Of a DNA stretch of 64,000 nucleotides, positions 20,187-32,249 are shown one piece after another. The notes under the pieces were generated by a model. The model did no database searches and was not told the DNA's origin. It saw only the letters and a list, made by a program, of their open reading frames with translations. Position 1 is the first letter of the stretch; each line of letters begins with the position of its first letter. This DNA comes from Zasmidium citrigriseum (taxonomy: Eukaryota > Ascomycota > Dothideomycetes > Mycosphaerellales > Mycosphaerellaceae). Made by a program: the position numbers and the translations under genes. The DNA lies in contig NHNW01000047.1 in the NCBI GenBank assembly GCA_002786025.1, forward strand, positions 248,001-312,000, written 5' to 3'.

Positions 20187-23100
20187 ATGGCTCCCAAGTG
20201 GGTCCAGAAACTAGTACGTATCTCCTGATAGTGAAACAGAATTGGGTGCTCACCCGTATTACAGCGCAGAAAATTCTCGCGAGCATCCCTCAGAAGCAAG
20301 AGGTCCAAGAGCCCCTTGCGGCGCACCACATCCCAAGAGACAGAGGCCCAAAGCAACAGCGACAGCAGCACATCATCCACGACCGCCACGCCGACCCAGC
20401 CTCCCCGCCGCAAATGCTCGATCCCAGGGTCAAAGAAGAACATTGTCTTTACGTCGTCAAAGACTGCGCTTGCTTCAGCAGAGGCGTCCTCGAGGTGCAG
20501 CCAGAGCGAGAGCACGAGGAATCTTATCCCGCCTACTCCCCCGAGGGAGACGGACGCGCAGGACTTTGCGCCGGATGGCATGCCGCCGCTGAGGAAACAG
20601 CGATCGCTTCCTGCGAGCACTCAACAAGACGGAGCTTCGCGGCGAAGCAGCGAGCTTCCGAGGAGCGAGCCACAAGAAAACTATTCGTACCTTTCGGATG
20701 TGGATGGTATGACAAGGATGGAAAGATACCAGCGAGCTTTGACGGTGGTGCTGATCCAAATGAAACTTCGCGTCCGGGACCGCGGAAAAAGGAAGTCGAG
20801 AGGAAGGACAGTGGTAAGGTGAAGGAGAGGATTAGGGCGATTGAGCAGAAAGGATCTGCGCCAACAAATTCGGGTTTACCACTGAGGAGCGTCAAGAGTC
20901 ACGGGAACGTGGGCGACACGGACGGACCCGGTCTCGACGAGGACACCATAGGCCACAACAGAGGAAGCGCGACTGGTGTGCCGCTTGTCTTCCCATTGCA
21001 CGTGCGAAAATTCCATCGCAGGAGGAGCAATGGATCTCCTCTTAGACCCGAAACGCCTTTGTACCGCAGCGATCCAGGCCAGGAGACCGACATTCAAAGT
21101 CCGTTACCACAGAGGTCGATCCCGATTGTGAGAGCACCATCGGAAGCGTCGATTGCCAGCCAGAATGTACCAGCTACAACATCGACACCTGTCCTATCGT
21201 CTGAACCAGAGCGGCCACTGGAGGCTGGTGTGTCCGGGGGAAAGAAGAAGGGCAGGCAGCATCCACTCGAATCGAGGCATGCAAACCAACAAGCGAGTCA
21301 CACCATGCAGGATGACTTTGAGGGCCTCCGATCACCACAGTCAACCCACCATCACAAACATTCGGCTTTCCAGTCTCAAGCTCTTGCTAATCCATTCGTT
21401 CACTTCCATGGCACCCGGAGCTCGTGCGTTCGACATGGACGTAAATCTGGATTACTGAAGCCCAAGCCCTCTGGAAGGAAAGCTACTAAGGAGATGTTCG
21501 AGAGGAACAGAAGTGGTGCGTACATTCCCGTTGGTCGCAATATCGTGAAGCAGATGGACGCAACGAGTCCCTGGGCCTTCGCCAACTCCTCGACTAGATG
21601 CACCGAGCTGACTTGTTTGACGACAGAAGCGAATAAGGATGACGAAGATGCCTGCCCGGATTATGTGGCCGAGCTGGGGATCAAACGACGGGATATGGAG
21701 AAGGCTGTGAGCGAGTGGAGCGATACTGCGTTTCCAGATGTTAAAGTCTCGGGTGCTTTGCCTGCCACGACTGCTGTCACGCCTACCGGAGACAAGGAGC
21801 CCTTCCCTGCATTCGCCCCAACACGGCAGTCGACGCTGACTGTGGAGGATCGTCCTCTACGGCAGGAATCTTGGATGTCCACGACGGTAGAACCGCCTGA
21901 TTCCGAGAGCGAAGATGAATCGCAAACAGCGTCGACTGCACCAGTCCATTTAGCCAGGTCGATGGGCATCGAGGACGTAGACTTTGCTGAGCCTGTCCCA
22001 ATGCAGAGTCGCAAGCCCTCACGTTCCGTCCACTTTCAGAACCCTGCACCAGAGTACGACGAGACAGAATCTCCACGCGTTATCATCTCTCGCGACTTGG
22101 GCGATGATCTGGACGCTGTGATCCTTGAACGGGGCGGTCGGGTTGAGAGGGTTGTCACAAATACTCGCGATGGCAATCCGACCCCTGAGCTGCTAGACAA
22201 GCTCTCACGAGAGCTGGCGGAAATTTCGAAGGCTCTATCGACAGATGGCTTCCGAATGCGCAACTCGTGGAACTTGGAAGGAAACGTGACTGGAGCAGCT
22301 GCTGGAGTCGTTGATGGCCACTCTGACATCGTCTCGTCACGGCGATCATCTGTTCCTGAGCTGCTTCAATTGATCAACGACGCTGCCATTGAACTGGAGC
22401 CGGGCCTCATTCGCAAACCCACGTGGGAAAGAGTACCTGGCGGGCATGCCTGGCTGGACCAGATCTCCGCGAACGACTTTGCAGCCGCATTCGAACAATC
22501 CTTCCACCCCTTTGATGAGCCACAGACGCGCAGCGAGGCAGAACAGATGCCTATCACATCCGCAAATGATCGACTGGTATCTCGACAGAGACTAGACGAG
22601 GACTATCAGAGCTTGAAAGATCACCTCTTCGCCAACACGCATCACGGGAAAGACCTCAGTCTTCACAACCATGAACGTCTGCGAGACCACGAACGCCTAC
22701 AGGATCGATCAAGCACACCTTTGACTACAAGCACGCGCTACGCCAGCCGCCCTTCCTCGAGTCCGATGCAACACCTAGACTCTCCTGATCGCACTTCCCG
22801 CGTCGCTGCTGGCGAGGCAACGCTCCCTTCGCACCTCCTCCGCGCACAGGACTTCATCTCCTCACCCAGCCCTCAACCTCTCGGCTCACCCATGATCCCC
22901 AACATTCGACTCCAATCCAGCTCGCCATCTTTCTTCACGCCCTCAACTGCCCCGTCACTCACAGCATCCGCCGCAAATTCTGCACAAACGAGTCCGCAGG
23001 AGCGTTCCAATAAGCGACAGACTCCTTTGATGCAGGATGCGGTTCTGAAGCTACCTGTGGAGAAGTTCCAGGACACGAAGAAGACGAGGTCACCTATGGA

Positions 23101-23245
23101 GAAGTTGTGGGGGTCGCCGAGTGAGGTGAAGGCGAATAGTCAGGCGATCAGACATGTCATGAGGATGGAGAAGATGAGTGCTGTGCAGGAGGCTGCTGCT
23201 GTGGAGAGGGCGGCGAGGAGGGCGAGGATGGGGGAGAAGAGTTGA
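20187..23245 (+). CDS. Large disordered hypothetical protein
   Basis: I do not recognise the family. A short first exon (20187-20213, MAPKWVQKL) is spliced by a 51-bp intron (GTACGT..TTACAG) to a frame opening RRKFSRASLRSKRSKSPLRR. This frame stays coding-like to about 20,700. From about 20,830 to 23,245 the coding frame is a different one, so a further intron (or a sequencing frameshift) lies between. Candidate donors are GTATGA at 20707 and GTAAGG at 20814. The product would be about 1,000 residues: basic Ser-rich at the start, mostly disordered, with a more ordered stretch near 22,080-22,560 (VIISRDLGDDLDAVILERGG; ELLDKLSRELAEISKAL; PGGHAWLDQISANDFAAAFE) and a basic helical end. No membrane segments. 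Confidence 0.6.
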
Positions 23246-23330
23246 TGGACGAAAGAGTGGGACCTGGATATGGTGGGAGGAAGTCTTCTCCTAGGTATAA
23301 TAAGGTTTATCTCGCCTAAAAGATATCTTC

Positions 23331-24644
23331 TCATGCCAAGTGCAATCCCAATAATCCAAGATGATCATCGTCTAGATCGTCGAGATCCACATGATGCGAA
23401 TGCAGATGCTTGATGTCAGTCTTGCTGAACCCCAACTCCTCGAAGACACTCGACTCGAGAATTCCTATGTTAGGGTTGGCACAGTACCTTACCGCCCTCT
23501 GGATAATGCGGTTCCCTTGCCTGCCCTTCAAAAGTATCCTTCTCTCGCCCTTGATCGCACGTCCCACTTCATCCGCCCAACCGCCTCGGATCAGACCCCT
23601 ACACGCTACGGATGGCCAGATCTTGTCCGAGCCGTCCTTCCACAGCGCGAGAAGTTCACTTGTCGGCTTCGGTCGCTCGACGAAAGATACCTGACGGAGA
23701 TTTCGTAATCCCAGTCTGAGCAGTGAGTGAGCGGTGTTGGTAGTCTTGAGGAATCGGCTGTCGAGTTCGAGAATAGAGAGAGATGGGAGGCTGCGGAGCA
23801 GAGACCAGGCTGGTGACCAGGATTTGTGGTGGACTTGCAACTCGGACTCGGAGGCGGGCCGCCAGTCGAGGTTGATGGTGTCTCCTGGCGAGCTCGGACT
23901 GAGAGCCATGAGGCTGACTTTGGAAATCAGGGAACGCCAGTGTGAAGGAAGGGTCTTGATAAACATGATAAAGGTCGAGGGGTCTTCGAAGGCGAAGGTG
24001 TTGCGCGTGTAGAAGACTTGTGCGGCTTCGAGATACCATTTCCTGCAGACTAAAAGAATTTCGAGGTTCTGGCGGCGGGCACAGAGGCAGGGTAGGGACT
24101 TTGGTTCGGGGAATGGCCTCTCTCGATGCTTTTCATCGTAGCAGTCGGAGCATAGGTAAGGGTTGCGCTGTTCGGGCGCCCAGCGGCTGCGCCAGGGGGA
24201 GATATAGATATCGAGGCCTTGCTGTAGATCCCGTCGCCATTGCCTTGGATGTTGAGCGTCGTAGTCGGAGCTGTCGCAGCAGACGCAGGTGCGTTTCTCG
24301 TACCAGGCGCTCGTGGGTGTTTGGGGCGTGATGTCGCCGTTATGGGTGCGGAGAGGGCAGGAGTCCTGGTGGGAGATGTCCCATTTCACGGGCTGGACGA
24401 TCAGGAAGGAGAAGATGTGGGCTCGGAGTTCTGGCGGGAGGGCATCGAAGCGGTCGGCTAGGGTTGGTGGTGTTGGCGGTGGGAGGTTCTTGTCCAGGTG
24501 CTTTTGTCGTGCACGGCCGACGCCTTTCTTCGTGGTCGCATGCCTGGTCTTCGACATCGGTGCTGTCTGCCACAATCGGGAACGTTCTTCCGTTTTCTCG
24601 TCTTGTGCTGGACTGGTCTGCCAACGAGCCTTGCGTCGCGCCAT
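23331..24644 (-). CDS. F-box-like protein (DUF7730-type)
   Basis: Single exon, 437 residues. After a basic disordered start, FDALPPELRAHIFSFLIVQP at about 70 is an F-box-like helix. A Cys-rich stretch follows (TCVCCDSS; YLCSDCYDEK; LPCLCARR). Then comes LEILLVCRKWYLEAAQVFYTRNTFAFEDPSTF, a motif common in fungal F-box/DUF7730 proteins (CR..Y.EA..VFY..N.F.F). The LRSLPSLSILELDSRF part suggests leucine-rich strands. Role as an SCF adaptor is inferred. It converges on the preceding gene with 85 bp between stops. Confidence 0.75.
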   Translation of the reverse strand: MARRKARWQTSPAQDEKTEERSRLWQTAPMSKTRHATTKKGVGRARQKHLDKNLPPPTPPTLADRFDALPPELRAHIFSFLIVQPVKWDISHQDSCPLRTHNGDITPQTPTSAWYEKRTCVCCDSSDYDAQHPRQWRRDLQQGLDIYISPWRSRWAPEQRNPYLCSDCYDEKHRERPFPEPKSLPCLCARRQNLEILLVCRKWYLEAAQVFYTRNTFAFEDPSTFIMFIKTLPSHWRSLISKVSLMALSPSSPGDTINLDWRPASESELQVHHKSWSPAWSLLRSLPSLSILELDSRFLKTTNTAHSLLRLGLRNLRQVSFVERPKPTSELLALWKDGSDKIWPSVACRGLIRGGWADEVGRAIKGERRILLKGRQGNRIIQRAVRYCANPNIGILESSVFEELGFSKTDIKHLHSHHVDLDDLDDDHLGLLGLHLA

Positions 24645-25276
24645 TGTGGGTGGAAAGACAGCTCGAGAAGGAGGTGAAATGGAGAGCGAATTTCGCAGAT
24701 GGGATTATTTCAGCGTGGACGTGAAGCAAAAGGCCTAGAAGTTCAAAAAGTACTTTCCTCAGGCTTCTCTTACCCTTTCATACTCTACTTCGGTCCGCAT
24801 GTGAGTCAATCCCCAGGCTGTGCAAGAGGCTGGCGGTGTCTGAAAGAGGGAATGGCGTCCATGGCTAGAAAAGTGGTTCAGGCCATGTGAAGCCTGGTAA
24901 TGGTCATACTGCTCGTAAACGAATGATTAGATGTCGTCGGCGGAAGTGTTTGATGTGGACGAGGATATGAGGTGAGCGAGGTTGGTCTCCCTGCGGGAGG
25001 GACCAGGAAAGCCTGCCTCTGCCATCCCATGCGCTGGCTTTGACAGGCAAGCAGGCTCGTGCGCATCGACTTCATGTCCATCAGCACGCCTCTCCCATAC
25101 CAACGTCTGACTGAAATATCGCATTGTCACGGTAGAGTAGAGTAGTACCTAACTGGACTGTAGTGGAGCAGGGATTGCGCAGCGGGCCAGCGGCAGCAAC
25201 CGAATGGTGGAATCCTCCGCGCTGGACGTCAGCCATGGCCGAACACATCACTGCTCCCCCAAATCCCTGGACACAC
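24645..25276. promoter_or_regulatory. Divergent promoter, F-box gene / vps5
   Basis: About 630 bp between divergent starts. No gene is recognised. Confidence 0.45.
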
Positions 25277-27309
25277 ATGGACGAAGGCAGTTCTCCGTGG
25301 GACGGTACGATCATGCGCTGGTAATGGTAGACAATGCGCAATACTGACTCTACTGCCAGACGTCCCCTCGCGCTCACACTCCAACCACAACCTCCAGAAA
25401 CAGGCAGACGAGGCGACCGGTATGCATTGGAGAAAGAGATGGGTAGAGCTATAGCTAACAAGCCCAGAACAACCGCAAGAGACACCCTCGAAGCTTTCTC
25501 AATCTACACCCAACCTTGCCGGCGCCAAACCCGCTCCCTCCAAGTCCCGCACTCCCCGCCGATATGGCAACCTCGCACAGTCGACCACGCTCGAAAGCCT
25601 CGATAATGATTCTATGGGTCCGCTAGGCCCACTGGGCGCAGAACCGCAAGAGGAGCCTATAGCCCCAGCACCGCCGGTTAAAGAGCTTGCGTCAAGAACG
25701 AGACAGCCTGCATCGAGACCTTCAACCGCCGCGTCAGCCGTCTCTTCAGCTCGAAGTACTGACTTTGACGACGATGAAGGCTCTATGAATGGCGGGCCTC
25801 GAGTGCCTCCTCCAGTCCAGCCGGCAGCCTTCGATGGGCGCCCGAGACAAGCCCACCCCTCTCAGCCCGTGGAACAAGCTGCCAAGCCTAGTTTCAGCAT
25901 AGTCGTTGGGGATCCTCATACCGTTGGAAGTGCAACTAGCAGCCACACTGTTTACAGCGTCATTACGAAGACCACTTCTAAGGCGTACATGAACCCGACT
26001 TTTACCGTGACGAGACGATACCGCGACTTCCTTTGGCTGTACGAGAGGCTACACGATAATAACCCAGGAGTGGTAGTGCCTCCACCTCCTGAGAAGCAGG
26101 CTGTGGGCAGATTTGACGCAAACTTCATCGAATCTCGGCGGATGGCCCTGGAGCGAATGATCAACAAGATTGCTGGCCACCCGGTATTGCAGATGGATGG
26201 TGACCTGAAGACATTCTTGGAAAGCGAATCATTCAACGTTGCCATCAGACATTCCAACGGCAAGGACCCTCTACTTGGCGGTAATGAGTCTAAGGGCTTC
26301 TTGAGCAACATGGGAATTGGTGGTGGGAGCAGCGGAAAGTTCATCGAACACGACGACTGGTTCCATGATCGCCGGATATACCTGGACGCTTTGGAGAATC
26401 AGCTGAAAGCCCTTCAAAAGAGTACAGACACCGTTGTATCTCAGCGGAAACACCTCTCGGAATCATGTGGCGAGTTCAGCGCGTCTTTGCACAACCTGGC
26501 CGCCGTGGAGCTATCGCCTAGCTTATCTGGACCTTTGGACGCCCTGGGGGATCTTCAACTGCGCATTCAGGAGCTTTATCAACGACAAGCGATGCAGGAC
26601 ATCCTCACACTGGGTATCGTAATCGACGAGTACATCCGTCTCATCGGCTCCGTGAAGAAGGCGTTCGAGCAGCGACAAAAAGCTTACCATTCATGGCATG
26701 CGGCTGAGTCCAAATTGCAGGAGATCAAGAAGCAGCAAGAGAAGCTTCTACGGTCCGGACGATCTCAACAGGACAGAATGGGACAGATGCAGGCTGATGT
26801 TGCCGATGCTGAGAGGAGAGTCCACGCTAGCAGACTGCTGTTTGAAGACATGGGACGACTAATGAGAACTGAACTTGATCGATTCGAAAAGGAAAAGGTG
26901 GAGGATTTCAAGAGTGGAGTTGAGACTTTCTTGGAGAGTGCCATTGAGGCGCAGAAAGAGGTATGTCTGATTCGCTCCAATTGGAATGTCCTACAGACTC
27001 ATGCTAACTAATGTCCAGCTCATCGAACTCTGGGAAACATATCTTCTCCAGCTTGACAGCGACGAAGACGGCCCGCCACTCATGCCTGCAGGCGTCGTTG
27101 CAGACACAGATGCCAAGTCAGATGCCCAGCTTCGTCGTGAGGCTGCCAAAGCTCAACTAGAGGCGGAAGAAGGCCACGACGATGACCACGAGCCCCGTCT
27201 ATCCGGCACTACAGCCCGCGAAAGCGAAGACTTGCATCCCGCCAACGAAGAAGGGGGTTTTGGTGATGCCCACGCAGCAGGTTTGCATACCTCTGAAGTC
27301 GAAGCATGA
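25277..27309 (+). CDS. vps5: Sorting nexin Vps5 (retromer PX-BAR subunit)
   Basis: Four exons (25277-25304, 25360-25419, 25468-26960, 27019-27309) give 623 residues, all in phase. The N-terminus MDEGSSPWDD.VPS and the LAQSTTLESLD stretch come from the two small first exons. A PX domain follows at about 170-290: FSIVVGDPHTVG, FTVTRRYRDFLWLYERL (basic phosphoinositide-binding residues), PPPPEKQ, RFDANFIESRR. A long BAR-type helical region with many Glu/Lys/Gln then runs to the end, closing LIELWETYL. This is the fungal SNX1/Vps5 plan. With Vps17 it binds PI3P on endosomes and tubulates membrane for endosome-to-Golgi recycling. Confidence 0.92.
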
Positions 27310-27720
27310 GAATGGGAGTCTAGACAGTGCAGTGTAAATATACCTCAGCAAGATTGTTAGGCCAGGTCAGGTCCTAGAACGATGACGATGAAGTCGCAGC
27401 AGCATCAGTGTCTTCCAATTGTAGGAGTATCAATAAAGCGAGCAAAATCTCCTATCACACGTTATTGCCTGCAGCAGAGTGCTGAATTGGTTTTGTTTTG
27501 TTCGCGTGCCATGAGACATCAATTCTTCATGTAAAAGTAGAAGCAGAAGTCAATTAAAACACGCTGATGGGGTTTCTTCTTGGAACGTCAAACGAGGGCC
27601 CTTCCGCTATGGAAAGCAAGGTCGGGCGTGACAAAATTGTTCCGTGGGGTGCAAGGTATGATGTGAGACGAACAGGAAGAAGGGAAAGGGGGAAGAATAA
27701 CGACTGTATTGAGCTCTCTT
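27310..27720. other. Intergenic between convergent genes
   Basis: 3' flanks of vps5 and of the SET gene. Nothing else is seen. Confidence 0.45.
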
Positions 27721-29879
27721 TCAGGTTGTCTCCGAAGACTTCGTCTTCCCCTTCGTTTTCTTGCCAGCACTGGCTCCTCCAGCTGCAGCGGCTGCTTCTT
27801 TCTCCTCCGCCTCGAGCATCTTTGCCTCGAATCGACATCGCGGACACAGGCAATCTCCACCTAAAGCACCTCTCGCCCATTCCCTCCGCTCGCGGACGGG
27901 GAGGTCGACGTCGCAGTAATGATTGAGAATCTCTTCGCCTTTCTTGATGCCCGCTTGGTTCTTCTGCAGCATCTTGCCTCCTTTGCCTCGCCACTCGACA
28001 CGCTTCTCTCGGGCCGTGAAGGTGATCCGTCCACCCCAGTCCCAAGTGACGTTTGGATCGCAGCTGTGATTTGCGAGACACCACATGGGATGCACGGCGC
28101 TGACTTCGGGCCCCCTGATGGCTCGGCCGCCGAGGCCAGAGAGTCGAGCAGAGGCCGTACCACGGAATTTGGCGTAGAGTGTGTTGAAGACCCAGACGTC
28201 GTAGAGATGAGCACTCGCGAAGATGTCCACGTCCATCTTCTCAAGCATGTGGAATGGACGGATGATGTTGTGCTCAAAGGAGAAGGGGAGAGTCCGTGGC
28301 ATTGTACAGGAATCCGGGCTGTCGAGGTCTTTGTAGAGAATTTGGCCAATGGCTGGGATTGGGGAGAAGTCGCCCCAAATGTACTTGACCTGATTGAGTT
28401 CGAGTGGGTGGCATTCCTGGTGTTCAGCCATGGCCAGCGCCCGGAGCAGGAGGAGGGAGTACAGAGAGTCCGCTGCTTCGGCCGGCTCGACGTCCTTCGC
28501 AATGGCCTCAACGTCCTTGTCGCAGAGAGCGGGATGGTAGGACTCCATGGCTGCTTGGTGGCACCATTCGCTGCAGAACACCACCTCGCACTCATCACAA
28601 GACACCACGTTTTCGTATCCGGGAGCATCGAGTTCAGGCAGATCAGCACTGCAGGCGTCACACAAGGCATCTTGAAGCTTATTGTTCGCAGTCAGCAAGC
28701 TAGTCTCACATAACAATTGTTCGCCAGGTGCGATATCCTGCTTGGCAAAAACGCCCAGCTGTCGAGAGACGCCTGATGGGTTGTCTCCAGTTAGGGACGG
28801 AAGATCGATAATGCGCACTTCGACTTTGTCGGAGGCTTCTTCCATCAGCTGGTTGATTTGGTCGAGCTCTTCAAATCGGTTGGCTTCGTGGCGATTCCAT
28901 GGGTATCTTTCACGGCGGACGAATCCACTATCGGGCCAGTCACTCATGGGCGAGTCTTCGTCCGGCTGTGACGGAAGGTGGTCTCCAGCTTCCAGGACAA
29001 GACCCAGTATTTCAGTCAGCTCTCCATCTTGCGTGTATATTTCGAGTCCCCTTTCCGCGTAAGTCATGGCACTTCGGAGACATCCACAAAGTAGGAGACT
29101 CCTGGATAACATGCGGTAGATAATCAGTCGATAGTGCTCCTTCATCCAAAGTGTTATTTCGACATCCAAGGCCGGGTCCAGTTCCGAGGGCGTCTGGTTC
29201 TGCAGCTCCGCATCCATAGCACGTCTAATGATCTGGATCCTCTCCTCGAGGGGCTGCTGCTGAATAATTGCCTTGAGAGATTCGGCAGCCTCATCGTGAT
29301 ACTCCTCCGCTTCGTCATCCAATGCATCTGAGAGAATGAGCGCCTTGTAAGCAGTGCCGGCCGCAAGATCAGGATATCCCATAACAAGATATATCCGCGA
29401 GAGCACCAAGTGGAGAGGCAGATTGTAAGGGTCCTGTCTCAACCTGGCGTTTGCTTCCTGGACCCTTCCCACTCGAGCTCTGTTTATTTGCACGCTCTAA
29501 GAAAACAATCAGCCTACCTTGCACGCGTGGATAGCGGCTTGCATATAGATCTCATGTGATCAGTACACACCAATTGAGAGTTCTGCGTAGATCTGAGGTC
29601 TCTCGCGATCTTTTCTATGGTAGTGAAGTACCTGGCCGCGGCCGCAGCCTTCGGATCCTGTGGTCCAGCAGGAGTCGTAGCAGGAACGGCATGATCACGT
29701 GGATTGGGTGACGGGACGTGCTGTTTCGGCGGATCTGGTGGTGGTGGTAGTTGCCGGGCTGCTTCTTCACGCTTTGCTTTTGCGTTCTGCTCAGAAAGAA
29801 GGCGGTATGAGGCGAGGGTCTGGTTGAGTCTGTTCAGGGCGTTATCGACGCTCTCGATTGATGCCTTGTATTGTTCCAT
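27721..29879 (-). CDS. TPR-MYND-SET domain protein
   Basis: Two exons, 29879-29571 and 29496-27721, joined by a 74-bp intron (GTGTGT..TTCTTAG, branch CTGAT), encode 694 residues. The N-terminal exon (MEQYKASIESVDNALNRL...) is helical, then Pro-rich. TPR-like helices follow (PLHLVLSRIYLVMGYPDLAAGTAYKAL). The split SET domain begins GVSRQLGVFAKQDIAPGEQL. It is interrupted by a zinc-binding insert (LCDACSADL; VSCDECEVVFCSEWCHQAAM), like a MYND or related finger. It resumes with CLANHSCDPNVTW, the substrate-pocket motif, then HYCDVDLPVRERREWARGALGGDCLCPRC, a post-SET-like cysteine cluster. A Lys-rich tail ends the protein. It resembles SMYD/Set5-type lysine methyltransferases. The target is unknown. 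Confidence 0.85.
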
Positions 29880-30486
29880 GCCGGGAGAAGGCGGCCGGTA
29901 TCGCTACACGGCGATGATTTGAGATGTCTTCGCTGCAGAAATTTGCCGTGAAGAAACAGAAGTCGCGATTGCCAAGCCCCGGAAAAGCACAGGCCGACGC
30001 ACCAGCCACACTTGTGCCTGAGGTTCACGTCTCCAGTCTTCTTCATCAGCGATGTCGTGTTCCACCTTTCACCTCAGATCTGGCGATGAGGCTGAAGGCT
30101 GTTTCGATTCCTCGATGCACTAAACAAGAGCACGCGTCTTCCCTGCACCATGTGTCGCCGCGTGAAGGCCATCATTCTGGGAGCCAAGGCGCAAGAGTCA
30201 CCAGCGGCAAGGAAATGCCGGCCATCTCTCGATACAACAAAATCTGCATGTTTGCCGCCTTTGCGCGTTTGTGTCCGAGCCGCTCCAATGCGTCGCGAAA
30301 GGAGCCCACGCCGGTAGCTGTGGTGGCGCCATCGCTCATCTATATGGCCATCGACCTGCAGCTCCTCGATTACCGATGGCCGAGTAGACGGACACAACCA
30401 ACGCCCTCAAGTGAACAGTAACTCCGGACGGACGCCGCGGGAGGAGCTGCTTCCGCTCACGTACGAGAGTAGGAATGGTGAGCTGA
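29880..30486. other. Promoter of SET gene and left flank of transposon
   Basis: Contains an ATG-initiated plus-strand frame of 165 codons (29924-30421) with no recognisable family and no ordered motif. I treat it as chance. Base composition is normal right up to the transposon edge. Confidence 0.4.
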
Positions 30487-30511
30487 GGCCTCGTTTACTA
30501 CGATTCGAATC
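30487..30511 (+). repeat. Left terminal inverted repeat
   Basis: Matches the reverse complement of 33823-33847 at 24 of 25 positions. The one mismatch is a G/A transition. Further inward the arms remain only loosely alike. Confidence 0.92.
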
Positions 30512-30879
30512 CTGCCCTATATTCGCCTCGGGTTTCGATCGGTCGGATAATAGTCTACTTTTCGCTATAAATAGCTAGTAGATTCGGATTCTAGTAAATA
30601 GGTATCGAATTTAAGTAGGTATAATATCGGGTTAGGCGCGTATCGATCGCTTAGTAGAGCTAGCTACCTTACCGTCGTTCTAAGGGTATAGTTATTACTA
30701 TATATAGTAATTAATCTACCTTCTTATTATTAATATAAGCTAGATTAGATATCTAGTAGGTACGCTAGCCTCTACGTCGCTACCGCTAGCTTAATTATAG
30801 TCTAGTCGGTTATAGAATTACTACTAGAGCGGCTTCTAAAGAGCTATAACGTAATATAATCGCCGGCCGCGCCCTTTAG

Positions 30880-31440
30880 TCTCGTAGACTAATAATATAG
30901 TAAGGACGATAATAGAGTAGTTCGAAGAGGCGGTAGAGGAGGGGTTAATAATAGAGGCGGCTAACTTTCTAATATCTATATACCGTTAGGTTATAGATTA
31001 TATAAATAACTTCCTTAATAACTACTAAGTAGAAGAGGAGTAGATTAAGACGAAGTAGTAGCGTTTAAAGAGCTTATATACTACCTTCGAGCGTTATAAT
31101 AGATATACTACTAGTTAGAGTAGTTAGCTAAAGCGAAGTACTCTAGAGATTAAAGAAAGATACTAGTAGGCCTACCCTAAGTATATATAGTTCCGTAATA
31201 GCCGGTTTCTAGACTTCTATAAAGAGCTATACTTCCTTAAAGGTAAGGTAGCTAATAGCGACGACGCTATTAGCGTAGAAGAGCTTAGACGCGATAGCGT
31301 AGAAGAAGGTAGTAAGGGTAGCGGCTCTAACGACGATATCGATAACGACGAGCCTACTATATCGTCCGTTAGTAGCTTAGTCGCTTCTTCGGTAGCTAGT
31401 AGTAATAGTCGTGTCTTACGAGCTCGCCGTAATTAATAAC
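30880..31440 (+). pseudogene. Relic of transposon ORF1 (Myb/SANT-like)
   Basis: One plus-strand frame, read through stops mostly of the TAG/TAA kind that RIP makes from CAG, CAA and TGG, gives a protein-like run. It includes FEEAVEEGL, AANFL, IDYINNFL, IKTK, RLKSLYTTFERYNRY and FLDFYKELYFLKGKVANSDDAIS. The last part resembles the (F/Y)xxLxELF.GK.ATG...S segment of fungal Harbinger-associated Myb/SANT-like proteins, which help bind the transposon ends. Boundaries are approximate. The frame is clearly dead. Confidence 0.55.
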
Positions 31441-32042
31441 GTCGTCGTTAATAGACGTCTAGCCGGCTATATAGAGTAGAGTCTAACTCGTCGTTAGTAA
31501 GAGCTATCTAGTAGATAATAGAGCCGTCGAACGCTATACTAGAGCGCCTAGTAAACGCGCCGCCTTAGCCTATCTAGTTAACTACTCTAGTAGTAAACGA
31601 GAGCGCCGTATCGAGAGCGGTAGCGATTCTAATAGACCCCGAGCTCTTATAAGGTATATCGAGCGAGGAGCGCTTCTTACTAGTAGATAAGATGTCTAAA
31701 GGCTATAATACGGAGATACTAGTAGCGATACCGTAGGATAGGGTAGAAGAATATACGTAGAGGGTATTATAGTAGCTACGAGCGATAAGGCGGCTAGTAC
31801 TAACCCCTAATATCGATATATATACGTAACCGGCGCCTATAGCTTAGAATTATTAGTAATAGCCTAGATCTTTCGGTAAATCGTATAGTAGACTATATAG
31901 AAATAATACCTATAATATATAGCCGTAGGCGCCTCGTTAATAGTAGTAGGTAGTATATTATTAAAGGAATATAGGTTATAAGAGTAGTTAGGGAAGGAGC
32001 TAAAGTCGCCCGCCCCTTAATTTAGTACGTTATTAGCGTATA

Positions 32043-32135
32043 TATAGTCTATAGTCTTAGCGGGAGAGTATGTAAAATTTTAGTATATTTCCCCGCTAAA
32101 TTATTTACTTACTCCCGCTAAGGCTATAGACTATA
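32043..32135. repeat. Inverted repeat between the two transposon frames
   Basis: Arms 32043-32066 and 32112-32135 (24 bp, one mismatch) flank a 45-bp A/T-rich loop. The arms contain CTTAGCGGGAG and CTCCCGCTAAG. It sits between the converging frame relics. Confidence 0.85.
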
Positions 32136-32249
32136 CTTCTAAGAAAACTAGCTTCGACGGCTATAGCCGCTTCGACTTTATCTTATAACTTTAATCCTTT
32201 CTATTAATAATAATAACCTTCTTTATTACCCTCTTATCGTCTACGGCGG

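Noticed and set aside
20057..20700. Upstream part of the 1,062-codon open frame
   Set aside because: The spliced start at 20187 leads into a different frame with far better protein character here; the long frame is only used further right.
27919..28713. 264-codon plus frame and 269-codon minus frame inside the SET gene
   Set aside because: Shadows of the SET frame, which carries the NHSCDPN and cysteine motifs.
29924..30421. 165-codon plus frame left of the transposon
   Set aside because: ATG-initiated but with no ordered segment, family motif or codon pattern distinct from its other frames.
30500..30512. GATTCGAATCC resembling a tRNA T-loop box
   Set aside because: It is part of the terminal inverted repeat; no acceptor stem, D-arm or anticodon arm fits around it.
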